64,000 nt of DNA from NCBI RefSeq assembly GCF_000426485.1, contig NZ_AUFL01000011.1, positions 1 through 64,000 of the forward strand, in the 5' to 3' direction. A model generated the notes under the pieces. The model did not search any database. It saw only the letters and a program-made list of their open reading frames with translations, and was not told where the DNA came from. The first letter of the stretch is position 1. The number at the start of each line of letters is the position of its first letter. The stretch is from Indolivaga capnocytophagoides DSM 22835. Its GTDB lineage: Bacteria; Bacteroidota; Bacteroidia; Bacteroidales; Dysgonomonadaceae. Of this stretch, positions 33,227 through 43,600 are shown in pieces. A program made the translations under genes and the position numbers.

Positions 33227-34174
33227 TTATATAATCGGGAACAGCTGAGTTATACTCAAAAACGTAATAAGTATGACCATTAGTGCTTCTGTCCTTTGAT
33301 TTGTAACTATGGCAACGAGAGCATCTTCTATTTCTATCGGTCTGTCATTTTCTCCGATATATGGTTTATTAACAAGCTGTCCGAAATAATAGTTCGAACC
33401 TCCAAACCTGCAATTGAGTATTCCTGCAAGAGCGGCTTCGGGATAACCCGAATTCGGACTCGCATGCTTCGATCCGTATTTAGAGACGAAAGATACCAAT
33501 TTAATCTTACCGTTGACTATAATCATAAATAAAGCTGTGAGCCGTGCGGGAATATAATTTGCGATGTCATCGATATGTGCCGCCCAGCATCCGAAGTCTT
33601 TATACCGCTCGTTCTTATATCCGATCATTGAGTCCAGCGTGTTTATCATCTTATAGGCTACCATGCCCGGAACTCCTAGTATGAGATACCAAAAGAGAGG
33701 AGCTATGACTCCGTCACTCAGGTTTTCTGATAGAGTTTCGAGTGCGGCGGTTTTTATTTGCTGTGGAGACAATTGAGATGTGTCTCTGCCTACTATTCTG
33801 GCAACTTGCTTCCGCCCGTCTTCAACAGACCGCTCACAGGCAACAAAAACGGCCTTTACTTCATTTATAAGTGTTTTTCCTGCAAGGCAGAAGAATATAA
33901 TTATGCCATTGAAAACTATAGCCAATACATTACTTATCGAACTTAACCCCAACTGAATGTATCTCATGATAAAGTAACTTCCGAATATCAGAACGAGCGA
34001 AAATACCGCCCCTTTTACTAAACGATAAGTTCCCTTATTCAGTAATTTTTCTCCTTTAGCTATTATTTTTCCGAATAATACTATAGGGTGGGGCAGAGAT
34101 GGAGGATCTCCCAAGAGACGGTCGGCGATCCATCCTATCAGTAAAGGTAATATCAAAAACGAAGCTTGATCCAT
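33227..34174 (-). CDS. cbiB: Adenosylcobinamide-phosphate synthase
   Basis: A membrane enzyme of 315 residues that joins aminopropanol phosphate (from CobD) to adenosylcobyric acid. The DRLLGDPPSLPHP motif (18-30) and the NLSDGVIAPLFW motif near 150 are diagnostic of CbiB/CobD of this family. About five hydrophobic segments are present. It overlaps the CobD gene by 22 bases. Confidence 0.93.
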   Translation of the reverse strand: MDQASFLILPLLIGWIADRLLGDPPSLPHPIVLFGKIIAKGEKLLNKGTYRLVKGAVFSLVLIFGSYFIMRYIQLGLSSISNVLAIVFNGIIIFFCLAGKTLINEVKAVFVACERSVEDGRKQVARIVGRDTSQLSPQQIKTAALETLSENLSDGVIAPLFWYLILGVPGMVAYKMINTLDSMIGYKNERYKDFGCWAAHIDDIANYIPARLTALFMIIVNGKIKLVSFVSKYGSKHASPNSGYPEAALAGILNCRFGGSNYYFGQLVNKPYIGENDRPIEIEDALVAIVTNQRTEALMVILITFLSITQLFPII

Positions 34175-35163
34175 TCTTGCAAGGCTTTTATTAATTCTTG
34201 ATTTTCTTCGGGAGATTGTGTCGCTATTCGGAAATAACGTTCGTCAAGTCCCCTGAAATTTGAGGCGTCCCTGATAAGTACTCCATATCGGTCTATCAGG
34301 AATTGTTTCAGTTCCGATGCCTGTCCTTTGTCGAGCCGACACAGGAAGTAGTGCATATCGGACGGATAAATCTCGATGCCGTTTATTCCGGCTATTCTCT
34401 TTTGCACTCTTTCAGATTCTGTAATACATTCTCTGAAATCGTATGCTGTATTTTGTAATAAATACTGTCCTGCTAACTGAGCTATTTGATTGACTGACCA
34501 CGGCATAGAAAAATGTGAGACCTTTTCTGTCAATTTGCTGCATGCCGTGATGTAGCCTAGTCTGAGTCCCGGTATTGCATAACATTTGGTCAATGAATGC
34601 AATATAATCACATTCTGATATTTCAGGGCTTCTTTTGCCGACCATACTTTTTTGTCGGTAAACCCTGCATATGATTGATCTATAACAAAGCAAGTCTGTG
34701 GATGGTTCGACACGATCTGATCCAGATAATCGGTATCGTATATTTTTCCGGTGGGATTATTCGGATTACACAACCAGACCAGTCCGGTATCTGGTTCTAT
34801 ATTATCAAGCGAATCGATAAAATACAATTGATGCTGTTGTATGCGGCAGGCATCTTCGTATTCGCTGAATGTAGGGATAACAACGGCTGTTTTTGCTCCC
34901 CTGTATAATTGGGCTATCAGGTAAATAGCTTCTGTCGCACCATTGGTAATACATATTTCATCTGAGCCGATATTCAGATTTTTACAAATTATACTTTTTA
35001 AAGTGTGAGCATCCGGTTCCGGATACGAATGGATAGTCGATATATGGTCGCACAGGTATTTTTCTAAATCGGACGAATCAAATTTATTATAAACATTGGA
35101 ACTGAAATTGCTGACAATCTTTTTGCCATGAGAATAGATATCGTCTCCGTGTCCGTTAATCAT
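34153..35163 (-). CDS. cobD: Threonine-phosphate decarboxylase-like aminotransferase
   Basis: A PLP-dependent fold-type I protein of 336 residues related to histidinol-phosphate aminotransferase. The PLP lysine is K193 in LHSLTKCYAIPG. NPNNPTG (133-139) and IDQSYAGF (161-168) follow the family pattern. In the cob operon it should decarboxylate threonine phosphate to aminopropanol phosphate. It overlaps cobQ by 8 bases and cbiB by 22. Confidence 0.9.
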   Translation of the reverse strand: MINGHGDDIYSHGKKIVSNFSSNVYNKFDSSDLEKYLCDHISTIHSYPEPDAHTLKSIICKNLNIGSDEICITNGATEAIYLIAQLYRGAKTAVVIPTFSEYEDACRIQQHQLYFIDSLDNIEPDTGLVWLCNPNNPTGKIYDTDYLDQIVSNHPQTCFVIDQSYAGFTDKKVWSAKEALKYQNVIILHSLTKCYAIPGLRLGYITACSKLTEKVSHFSMPWSVNQIAQLAGQYLLQNTAYDFRECITESERVQKRIAGINGIEIYPSDMHYFLCRLDKGQASELKQFLIDRYGVLIRDASNFRGLDERYFRIATQSPEENQELIKALQEWIKLRF

Positions 35164-36646
35164 TTTGCTGTTGTTCCATTATTTTATAAACCAGATTCAT
35201 GTCGACATGCTGTCTTACATGATCGGCCAATTTGTTGTACTGTTCTTCTTTATAGGCTTTGAAATCGAAAGGCTTTTCTGTCAACTTATCAGCGTAAGGT
35301 TCCAGTAGAAAGTCAATAAAAGCACCATTGTCCAGTATTCCGTGGATGTATGTGCCGAAACATTTCCGGTTGGCATAATATCCGTCATTTGCACCGTCCG
35401 ATAAATGGTTGAGCGGCGAGGGTAGGGCATCTCCCATTGGTTGGGTTGTACCCATGTGTATTTCGTATCCTTCGCAAGGGTGTGTCGAATCCAGAAACGT
35501 AAAACCTATCTGGCGGGTTACTTTCTCTCCTTGCATTTCGGTTGTAATAGGAAGCAGCCCCAATCCGGGCAAACGCTCTATATCTCCTTCTACATGGTGA
35601 GGGTCGCAAACCTCTTGTCCCATCATCTGATAACCTCCGCAGATACCCATAACGGTTGCTCCTTCTTTATGAGCCTTTACAATACTTTGTGCAACACCGT
35701 TTCTGCGAAGCTCGTACAGATCCGCAATTGTGTTTTTGCTGCCCGGTATCAGTATGATATCCGCTTTTTCTATTTCATCCGTGTTGTTTGTATAATAAAG
35801 ATGAACACGCGGATCACGTTCCAGCATATTAAAATCGGTGAAGTTCGAAAGATGTCTGAGTAAGATGACAGCTATATTGACCTTTCCGTGTGTCGCTTGT
35901 ATATTTTTGGTTTGGAGCATTACCGAATCTTCTTCTTCGATATATATGTCCTTGTAATAAGGAACTACTCCGATAACCGGGATTTTGCAGAGGTCTTCGA
36001 GTATTTTTACCCCCGATTCGAACAGCCGGATATCTCCTCTGAATTTGTTGATGAGTATTCCTTTTACATGTTTACGTTCTTCCTCGGTCATGAGCATCAC
36101 CGAACCGTATACACTGGCAAATACGCCGCCCCGGTCTATATCGGCTACGAGTATAACGTCAGCTTTGGCGTGGATAGCCATAGGCAGATTGACAATATCC
36201 GTCTCTCTGAGGTTAATCTCCGAAACACTTCCTGCTCCTTCCATTACAATAGGGTTGAATCGTTTTTCAAGACGGTCAAAAGCATCGTTTACCTCTTTGC
36301 GCAACACATCCCGTCCTTCTTTTTTGAAGTACTGGTATGCGCTTTGGTTGCCTAAAGGTTTACCATTGAGAACTACTTGTGCGATTTTGTCGCTTGTCGG
36401 CTTCAGTAACAGCGGATTCATATCGGTATGGCAGGGAATACCTGCCGCTTCGGCCTGCACAGCTTGCGCCCGTCCGATTTCGAGCCCGTCGGGAGTGGCA
36501 AAAGAATTGAGAGCCATATTTTGAGCCTTAAATGGAGCCGGATGATAACCGTCTTGTAAGAATATCCTGCAGAATGCTGCTGCGATAACGCTTTTACCTA
36601 CGTCACTGCCGGTTCCGGCGAACATAATCGGATGAAGTTTTCTCAT
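35156..36646 (-). CDS. cobQ: Cobyric acid synthase
   Basis: A 496-residue amidotransferase that amidates adenosylcobyrinic acid a,c-diamide at four side chains. It has an N-terminal P-loop-like GTGSDVGKS (11-19) ATPase domain. The C-terminal type I glutaminase-like domain has its Cys in MGICGGYQMMG near 335 and the His in YIHGILDN near 433. It is the first gene of the operon. Confidence 0.95.
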   Translation of the reverse strand: MRKLHPIMFAGTGSDVGKSVIAAAFCRIFLQDGYHPAPFKAQNMALNSFATPDGLEIGRAQAVQAEAAGIPCHTDMNPLLLKPTSDKIAQVVLNGKPLGNQSAYQYFKKEGRDVLRKEVNDAFDRLEKRFNPIVMEGAGSVSEINLRETDIVNLPMAIHAKADVILVADIDRGGVFASVYGSVMLMTEEERKHVKGILINKFRGDIRLFESGVKILEDLCKIPVIGVVPYYKDIYIEEEDSVMLQTKNIQATHGKVNIAVILLRHLSNFTDFNMLERDPRVHLYYTNNTDEIEKADIILIPGSKNTIADLYELRRNGVAQSIVKAHKEGATVMGICGGYQMMGQEVCDPHHVEGDIERLPGLGLLPITTEMQGEKVTRQIGFTFLDSTHPCEGYEIHMGTTQPMGDALPSPLNHLSDGANDGYYANRKCFGTYIHGILDNGAFIDFLLEPYADKLTEKPFDFKAYKEEQYNKLADHVRQHVDMNLVYKIMEQQQND

Positions 36647-36786
36647 TGATAAAAAAGAATCTATTGTAAGTGCTGTAAAGGTACAAAGATTGTGTGTAAT
36701 GGGGTAATATTTTTTTTGTTAAACAGAATTTATGGAAATAAGCTATTTTTATACTCTATACAGGAAACAATCTAAAAGTACGGAAT
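36647..36786. other. Divergent region between cobQ and the MuiA-like gene
   Basis: 140 AT-rich bases. I looked for a cobalamin riboswitch because of the cob operon; no B12 box (GCCACTG-like) or room for one was found. The operon's leader therefore has no visible riboswitch here. Confidence 0.6.
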
Positions 36787-38589
36787 ATGAAAAGAAAATT
36801 ATTTGCCTCGATATGCTTATCATTATGCATATTTATCGGTGTTTATGCGAATGAAAAGAAAGTATTCGATTCGGAGTTAAAATCCGCAACTGTCTTCTTT
36901 AAGGGAGCAGAACTGAATCACAAAACGTCAGGAAGTCTGGTAAGAGGCGAGAATGAAATTTATATTAATGGATTAAGCCCCAATATAGATCTGAATAGCC
37001 TAAAAATGAAGGCTTCGAATGGAATCGTTATTTCGGCTTATGAGTTTTCGGTCAATTATCTCAAAGATATTAAGTCGGTGAACAGAACAGTGAAAGTACT
37101 TTTGGATTCGATAGATATCTACCAGCGGAAAAACGAACTTTTAAGTACGGATATCAATGTTACATCTAATCTTATTGCTCTTTTGCAGAAAGGGACTGAT
37201 AAGAATGTAGCCGGATCGGAAAATGGTTTAGGGATCGATGAACTTATAAAAACAATGGAATATTATAAGACAAAATCGACAGAATTACTTCTTGTTCAGG
37301 CAGAGTATAATAAAAAAAAGAAAAAAAATGATGAAGCTTTAACTCGTCTGCGTAATCAGTTAGCTCAGGAAACGACTAACAGTAATAAAAATTCCGGTGT
37401 ATTGAAAGTTACTCTTTCGGCTCCCGTTGCGTCTATCTGTGATTTTGATATTTCGTATTATACACCGTTGGCTGGTTGGCTTCCGTACTATGATGTAAAT
37501 GTCTTATCAGTAGATAAACCAATATCCTTGAAGTTTAAATCGAAAGTGAAACAGACTACTGGTTTAGATTGGAATAAAGTGAAACTGACACTGTCTACTG
37601 CTACACCCAGCAATGGAAAAGTTGCACCATTATTTAATTCGTGGTTTTTGCAGAATATGCAATTTGCAAGAGCTAGTGGTAGCAGTCGGTTGAGCCAGAA
37701 TAGTTATTCTTATGATTCTAAAGAAATGTTGGAGGAGGTTGTAGTGGTTGAATCTGTTGCTAAGAAGAACGTTAGTTCAAGACCTCTATATGTTGTCGAT
37801 GGAAACATTGTGACAGCAGAATATGTAGAGGAATTGGATCCGTCTATGATAAAAGACAGGCAAAAATTATCTGAAGATGTTGCTGCAGGATTGTATGGTA
37901 GTAGTGCTGCGAGTGGTGTTGAAGTTATAACTTTGAAAAAAAGTATGGATGATTATATTTCGGTAGCCGATAATGATATGAATATCAATTATGAAATAGA
38001 TATACCGTATACTATACCCGGAAATGGTAAGGAGCAATCTATAGACCTGCAATCAAAAGAAATAAAAGCGGAATATAAATATTATTGTGCTCCGAAACTG
38101 GATACCGAGACATATTTACTGGCGGAAATATCGGATTGGGAGAATCTCAATTTATTAACAGGGAAGGCAAACGTTACTTATGATGGCACTTATGTAGGCG
38201 AAACAGTGATTGATGCACATTCGACTCATGCAAAACTATCATTAACACTGGGTACGGATAAGAGAATCAGCGTGAAACGTGAAAAATTGAAGGATTTCAG
38301 CAGCACTAAATTTTTAGATAATAATAAGAAACAGGAGTTCAGATACCGTATAGTGGTTAAGAACAATCAATCACGACCGATCAAAATGGTTCTAAAAGAT
38401 CAATATCCTATTTCTATGCAGAAAAATATAGAAGTGGAACTGTTGATTAAAGAATCAACACCATGGACTGCCAATAAAACGGAGGTAGGTGTAGTGACCT
38501 GGGAAGAAGATATTGCAGCAGGACAAACCAAAACATATGAGATCGGTTATACCGTGAAATATCCGAAGGATTTGAATTTGAATCTATAA
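36787..38589 (+). CDS. MuiA-like DUF4139 protein with a TonB-plug-like insert
   Basis: A 600-residue exported protein (signal peptide 1-21, VYAN). It follows the mucoidy-inhibitor MuiA plan: an N-terminal DUF4140-like part (about 30-130), a coiled coil (about 150-200) and a DUF4139 beta domain (about 205-598). Inside the DUF4139 domain, residues 313-385 carry a segment very like the plug of SusC-type receptors (LEEVVVVE, then PLYVVDGN, then DVAAGLYGSSAASGVEVITLKK). The function is unknown. MuiA homologues affect exopolysaccharide when overproduced. The insert suggests outer-membrane contact but is inferred. Confidence 0.82.
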   Translation: MKRKLFASICLSLCIFIGVYANEKKVFDSELKSATVFFKGAELNHKTSGSLVRGENEIYINGLSPNIDLNSLKMKASNGIVISAYEFSVNYLKDIKSVNRTVKVLLDSIDIYQRKNELLSTDINVTSNLIALLQKGTDKNVAGSENGLGIDELIKTMEYYKTKSTELLLVQAEYNKKKKKNDEALTRLRNQLAQETTNSNKNSGVLKVTLSAPVASICDFDISYYTPLAGWLPYYDVNVLSVDKPISLKFKSKVKQTTGLDWNKVKLTLSTATPSNGKVAPLFNSWFLQNMQFARASGSSRLSQNSYSYDSKEMLEEVVVVESVAKKNVSSRPLYVVDGNIVTAEYVEELDPSMIKDRQKLSEDVAAGLYGSSAASGVEVITLKKSMDDYISVADNDMNINYEIDIPYTIPGNGKEQSIDLQSKEIKAEYKYYCAPKLDTETYLLAEISDWENLNLLTGKANVTYDGTYVGETVIDAHSTHAKLSLTLGTDKRISVKREKLKDFSSTKFLDNNKKQEFRYRIVVKNNQSRPIKMVLKDQYPISMQKNIEVELLIKESTPWTANKTEVGVVTWEEDIAAGQTKTYEIGYTVKYPKDLNLNL

Positions 38590-38605
38590 ATCAGATAGAT
38601 AAAAT

Positions 38606-38636
38606 ACAGGGGCTGTCACTCAATGACAGCCCCTGT
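38606..38636 (+). terminator. Intrinsic terminator of the MuiA-like gene
   Basis: ACAGGGGCTGTCA and TGACAGCCCCTGT form a perfect 13-bp stem with a 5-base loop followed by TTT. It may also serve the convergent susD-like gene. Confidence 0.9.
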
Positions 38637-38706
38637 TTCGTATCAGCTTACCCTATAATATAAGCACATAACGAATATTCTTAATCGTACCGGAAAGTAA
38701 TGAATC

Positions 38707-40659
38707 TTAATATCCCGGATTTTGATAAGCTTTTATTTCTGCTTCGCTCATATTCATAGCATCAAGTTGCCCTTGAGGAATCGGACGTAAATAGAGATAG
38801 GGTTTTATATCTCTGGTTACTTTCACCGCTGTGTGGTTTCCGACTGCTGTTCCGCATATTTCATAAGATGCAGCTATTTCGCTCCATGTCTGAGTGCGTA
38901 CAAGGTCGTGCCAGCGATAACCTTCGCCGAAAAATTCACGAGAACGTTCTTCCAGAATGTACTCTATAGTAATTGTCGTAGGAGTGGCTGCAGTCATAGC
39001 TGCGCTGTTGTCCTGGGCTTTTGCTGCATTTCCATTATTGCTCCAACGCCATACTCCGGCACGGGCACGCAATACATTTACCAGTTCTCGGGCACTTTTT
39101 CCTGCCTTAACGGTAGCTCCTTTTACCGCGGCTTCTGCAGCGATAAGATACAGTTCCGAGAATTTAGCAACAGGGAAAGGACGTGTAATACCTCCATTTG
39201 GCTGCCCTAGTCCTGTTCCGTTATCGGTACGGTAAGTTCCTATCTTCCATAGATTAGGGTATGCATACCGGCTTATGCCTTTTGGTGATATTACATAATC
39301 GGCACGTCCCGGTAATACACCTGCTCCGATATTGCTCTTATAAACGGAATTGGAATAATCAATAGAACCGCTTGGCTCATCATCAAGGAAAGTAAGTACA
39401 GCGTCTCCCGGATATACTTTCAGCCCGTTGGCATTGTATAGAAATTCGTTTTTGACACCGCCTTTATTCCAGTTTCCACGGAATGACGTAACAAATGTTC
39501 CGTCGTATCTGGAGTCGTTTGTTTTATCTGCGAATGTTTTGGTTACAACATCAATGGTCGGAGCCATACATTTCCATGGACGTCCGTAGGCTTGAGCAGC
39601 TTCACGTTGAACAGAACGGATTTTATCTCCCGACCAATCTGCGTTTTGAGCACTTTCAACAAATGTATAATCCCATGTAACCATCCATGCTGCAAAGTTT
39701 CCGGGAGAAGAACCTGTATTGTAAGAGTGGCTCGATCCATCGTAATATTCGCTCGATTCTGTATGGTCTGCATATAGCAGCATTTCTTTATTACGGTCGT
39801 TTTGAGCCAGATTCACATCATAAAATGTTGTCTGAAGACCATATGATCCAGGATTCTCAATAGCTGTAGTGGCTATATCGTATGCTTGCTGGAAGTACCA
39901 TTTGGCATCGTGCCCATCCGGATCGGTTCTTGTTGTTTCGGGATAGGTTGGTATGTTTTTAGGATTTTCAAGCCACCAGCCGTAAGTCAGATACGCTTTT
40001 GATAGAAATAACCGGGCTGTTGTTTTTGTAACTCCTCCCGTAATACGGCCGCTTTCGGGCAGATCGTTTATTGCTGTAATCAGGTCGGGGAATATTGCTT
40101 TGGTATATACCTCCGGGACAGTGTTACGGACGGAAGATCTGGATGTGGATGTGTTGAACTTCAATTCACCCGATCCTAAATCCAACGGCACACCGCCAAA
40201 AGTCTGAACCAGCATAAAATAATAGAATGAACGGAAGAAACGGGCTTCGGCTATCAGCGAATTTGGTATCTCCTCTACAGCTGCGGCATTTTCTATAATT
40301 CCGCTGGCGGTATTGATATTGTTATATGAGTTGCCCCACAAAACATCCGAACGGCTGCTGCTGGCTGTCAAAGATCCTACACCCGAAAGGTCTGCATCTT
40401 TGTAATTACCGTCTGCCCCGTGGCCGTAAGTGTATTCATCAGTGCCTGTTTCGCAGATGTTAAGCCAGTAGCCATTACCATAAATGTAACGCAATCCGGC
40501 GTATAGAGATGTGACTCCACCTGTAACACCGTCTTTTGTTTTAAAGTAATCGGGGGTGAAGATACCTCGGGGTTCTTCGTCCAGCACATCGGAGCATCCA
40601 ATAAAAAAAGATGCTAAAAGTATTGTTGCAATATATTTTTTTATATCTATTCGTTTCAT
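38707..40659 (-). CDS. SusD/RagB-family outer-membrane lipoprotein
   Basis: A 650-residue surface glycan-binding lipoprotein partner of the SusC-like porin. The lipoprotein signal ends at Cys22 (SFFIGCSD). The helical TPR-like core contains RFFRSFYYFMLVQTFGGVPL near 141 and the C-terminal LEERSREFFGEGYRWHDLVRT motif near 575. The ligand cannot be told, as no enzymes flank the pair. It lies 12 bases after the SusC-like gene. Confidence 0.93.
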   Translation of the reverse strand: MKRIDIKKYIATILLASFFIGCSDVLDEEPRGIFTPDYFKTKDGVTGGVTSLYAGLRYIYGNGYWLNICETGTDEYTYGHGADGNYKDADLSGVGSLTASSSRSDVLWGNSYNNINTASGIIENAAAVEEIPNSLIAEARFFRSFYYFMLVQTFGGVPLDLGSGELKFNTSTSRSSVRNTVPEVYTKAIFPDLITAINDLPESGRITGGVTKTTARLFLSKAYLTYGWWLENPKNIPTYPETTRTDPDGHDAKWYFQQAYDIATTAIENPGSYGLQTTFYDVNLAQNDRNKEMLLYADHTESSEYYDGSSHSYNTGSSPGNFAAWMVTWDYTFVESAQNADWSGDKIRSVQREAAQAYGRPWKCMAPTIDVVTKTFADKTNDSRYDGTFVTSFRGNWNKGGVKNEFLYNANGLKVYPGDAVLTFLDDEPSGSIDYSNSVYKSNIGAGVLPGRADYVISPKGISRYAYPNLWKIGTYRTDNGTGLGQPNGGITRPFPVAKFSELYLIAAEAAVKGATVKAGKSARELVNVLRARAGVWRWSNNGNAAKAQDNSAAMTAATPTTITIEYILEERSREFFGEGYRWHDLVRTQTWSEIAASYEICGTAVGNHTAVKVTRDIKPYLYLRPIPQGQLDAMNMSEAEIKAYQNPGY

Positions 40660-40671
40660 AATGATCTTTTT

Positions 40672-43600
40672 TTAGAATGTTACATTTAAGCCGATCAGGT
40701 AGTTTCTTGTGGCCGGAGTGTTAGTCCCGATAACAAGCAGACGTTCCTTGTATGATGCTACTGCTTGGTTTTCGTCTCCATAAGAGTTTGTTTCAGGATC
40801 CATACCCGATTCGTCATGATATGGAGAGAACAGTACAAACGGATTCTGAACCGTAGCATATACTCTTAGTTTTGTAACACCTAGTTTTTTTGTCAGATCC
40901 GGTTTAAAATCATAACCCAGCGTTATCGTGCGTACTTTTAGGTACGAAGCATCAAAATAACCGAGTGTGCTGCCATATTTCGGATTATTGCTGCTTTCTA
41001 TTCCTCCGGGTTTAGGATATTTTGCTCCGGTATTTTCGGGTGTCCAATAATCAACTTTCACATTGTTTCGGCGTCCGGTAAGCATATTGAGGTATCCGGC
41101 GGATGAATAGAGGGTACTGATCAGCTTACCTCCACTTTTGAATGCTCCTACTATGCTCAGATCGAATCCTTTGTATCCTACACGAGTGTTGAATCCTCCC
41201 TGAAAGTCGGGATTCACGTCTATGATCTGTCTGTCGTCTGCATTGATTTGTCTTACAGGCGAACCATCTGCATTGTATTCTCCCGTATATTTTACTTTTA
41301 TCATACCTGCATTACCACCCGGTTCGAGAATGTCACGGTATTTGTCGCTTTCCTGCCATAGACCAACTTTTTCGTAGTCGTATATAACATCGATAGGATG
41401 ACCTACAAACCACCAGTTATTTTCGTCTCTTGTTTGTCCCGAAGCTAATGATACCAGCTTGTTTTTATTGGCATATAAGTTTACTCCCAGATCCCATGTC
41501 CATCCGTTGAGGTTGTCGAGAATAGTTCCGTTCAGAGAAAGTTCAAACCCTTTGTTCTGCGATTTACCTACATTAGCCATGTAGCTGCCTACTCCTGATG
41601 TAGAAGGAAGATTGACACTCAGTAAAAGGTCTTTTGTATTCTGTACATAGTATTCGACTGTACCGGATAGCCTGTTGTTGAATAGAGAGAAATCAAGTCC
41701 GTAATTCCATGTTTCGGAATACTCCCATCCCAAAGATGGATTTGGTAATTCCGATACATAATATCCAACAGAGTTGGTATCTCCGAAGTTGTATGGGCGC
41801 GTTCCTAGAAGTCCTAATGTTTTATAAGAAGGAACCGATTGATTGGATGTTTGTCCGTATCCAACTCTTACTTTCAGGTTGTCGAGCCAGTTTACGTTTT
41901 CCATGAATGATTCTTTCTGTATATTCCATCCGGCTGAAACAGCAGGATAAGTGTGCCATTTATGTCCGGGAGCCAAACGTGATGATCCGTCCGATCTGAA
42001 AGCTACGCTTAGCATATAACGGTCGTCATACGAATACATGGCACGTCCCATCCACGATGTAAGTCCGCTTTTATAATACCCTTGATAATCGGGGTTTACT
42101 ACTATTTCTTTAGTCGCATGTCCTAAATTATAGAATTGGAATGCATCCGAAGGGATACCTGTGGCAGACATATGAGAACTATTATAGCTTGTTTCTTCTG
42201 CCGAGTACAACGCAACTACATTAAGCGAGTGTTTTTCTGCGAAAGTGCGGTCGTAAGTCAGCAGGTTCTCTACAGTCCATTGAGTTGTATGAGAATTAGA
42301 TATAGCTGCTGATGAAGGGTTGTCGGGAGTGGAGTTGAATACGCCTTCTCCGGTATAGTTTCCAGTGTTGTTCTGGCGGTAGTTCAGTCCGATATTTATT
42401 TTGTATTTTAATCCCTCAACTCCCGGTATCTTAGTTTCTCCATAGATCGTGTTGTATGATCCGAAAGCTCTTGTCTGGTCTATCCATTTGTCCCCTAGTG
42501 CATCCACAGTTGCTCTGGAATATACCCAATGCTCGTCGTTAGACATTTTTACTGTTCTTTTCCATGTTCCATCAGCGTTATACGGATTAGATATGGGGGT
42601 TGTACTCAGGGTGGTGTATACTCCGAGATTTCCACCGTTAGATACCGCATAGTTATTGTTGGTGATAAATCCGAACTTCAGATATTTGCCAACTTCCTGA
42701 TCCAAAGTCCCACGCATAGAATAGCGGGTGTAATTCTGACTTGGAAGCAATGATTCGTCACGATAGTATCCTACGCCAAAGTTATAACTGCCTTTTTCAG
42801 TTCCGCCTAAAACACTTAAGTCGTGATTGGTTACCATGCTGTTTTTATATAGCAGGTCTTGCCAGTCGGTATTTACATCGTTGTCTTCGTCTACTCCATT
42901 CTGAAACTTATTGGCGTATTCACGGAGTTTTACGAATTCGTCGCTGTTCATCATCGGATATTTCGCAAAAAGAGTTTTTAAGCCTACATATCCGTTGTAC
43001 GAAACTTGAGCTTTTGCTCCTACCAGACCTTTGTTGGTAGTGATAAGTAATACCCCGTTGGCTCCACGAGAACCATAGATGGCTGTAGCAGAAGCATCTT
43101 TCAGGATGTCGATACTTTTAATGTCATTTGGATTGATATCGCTCATTGATCCGGCGAAAGGGATTCCGTCCAATACGATCAAGGGGTCGTTACTTGCGTT
43201 AAGCGAGCGTGTTCCACGGATACGGATCTGCATCGAAGATCCCGGTTTTGATGATGTCTGAGACATATCTACCCCGGCAATACGTCCTTGCAATGCCTGA
43301 GTGATATCAGATGCCGGAACTTCCCGTATAGCTTCATTTTTGATAGAGGCTACCGATCCGGTTACGGCTTCTTTACGCTGTACGCCATACCCTACAACGA
43401 CCACTTCGCCTAGTAGTTGAGTATCTTCTTCGAGTATGATCGATAAAGATGTTTTGCCCGCAACACTAACGGTTTGTGTTCTGTACCCCATAAATGAGAT
43501 CGTGAGTGTTGCTTTGGGTGATACTTTTAATGTGAAATTTCCATCGAGGTCGGCTATTATGCCGTTACTTGTACCCGTTTCGGTGATACTTGCCCCTACA

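Noticed and set aside
36647-36786. Cobalamin riboswitch before cobQ
   Set aside because: No B12 box, and the gap is too short and AT-rich.
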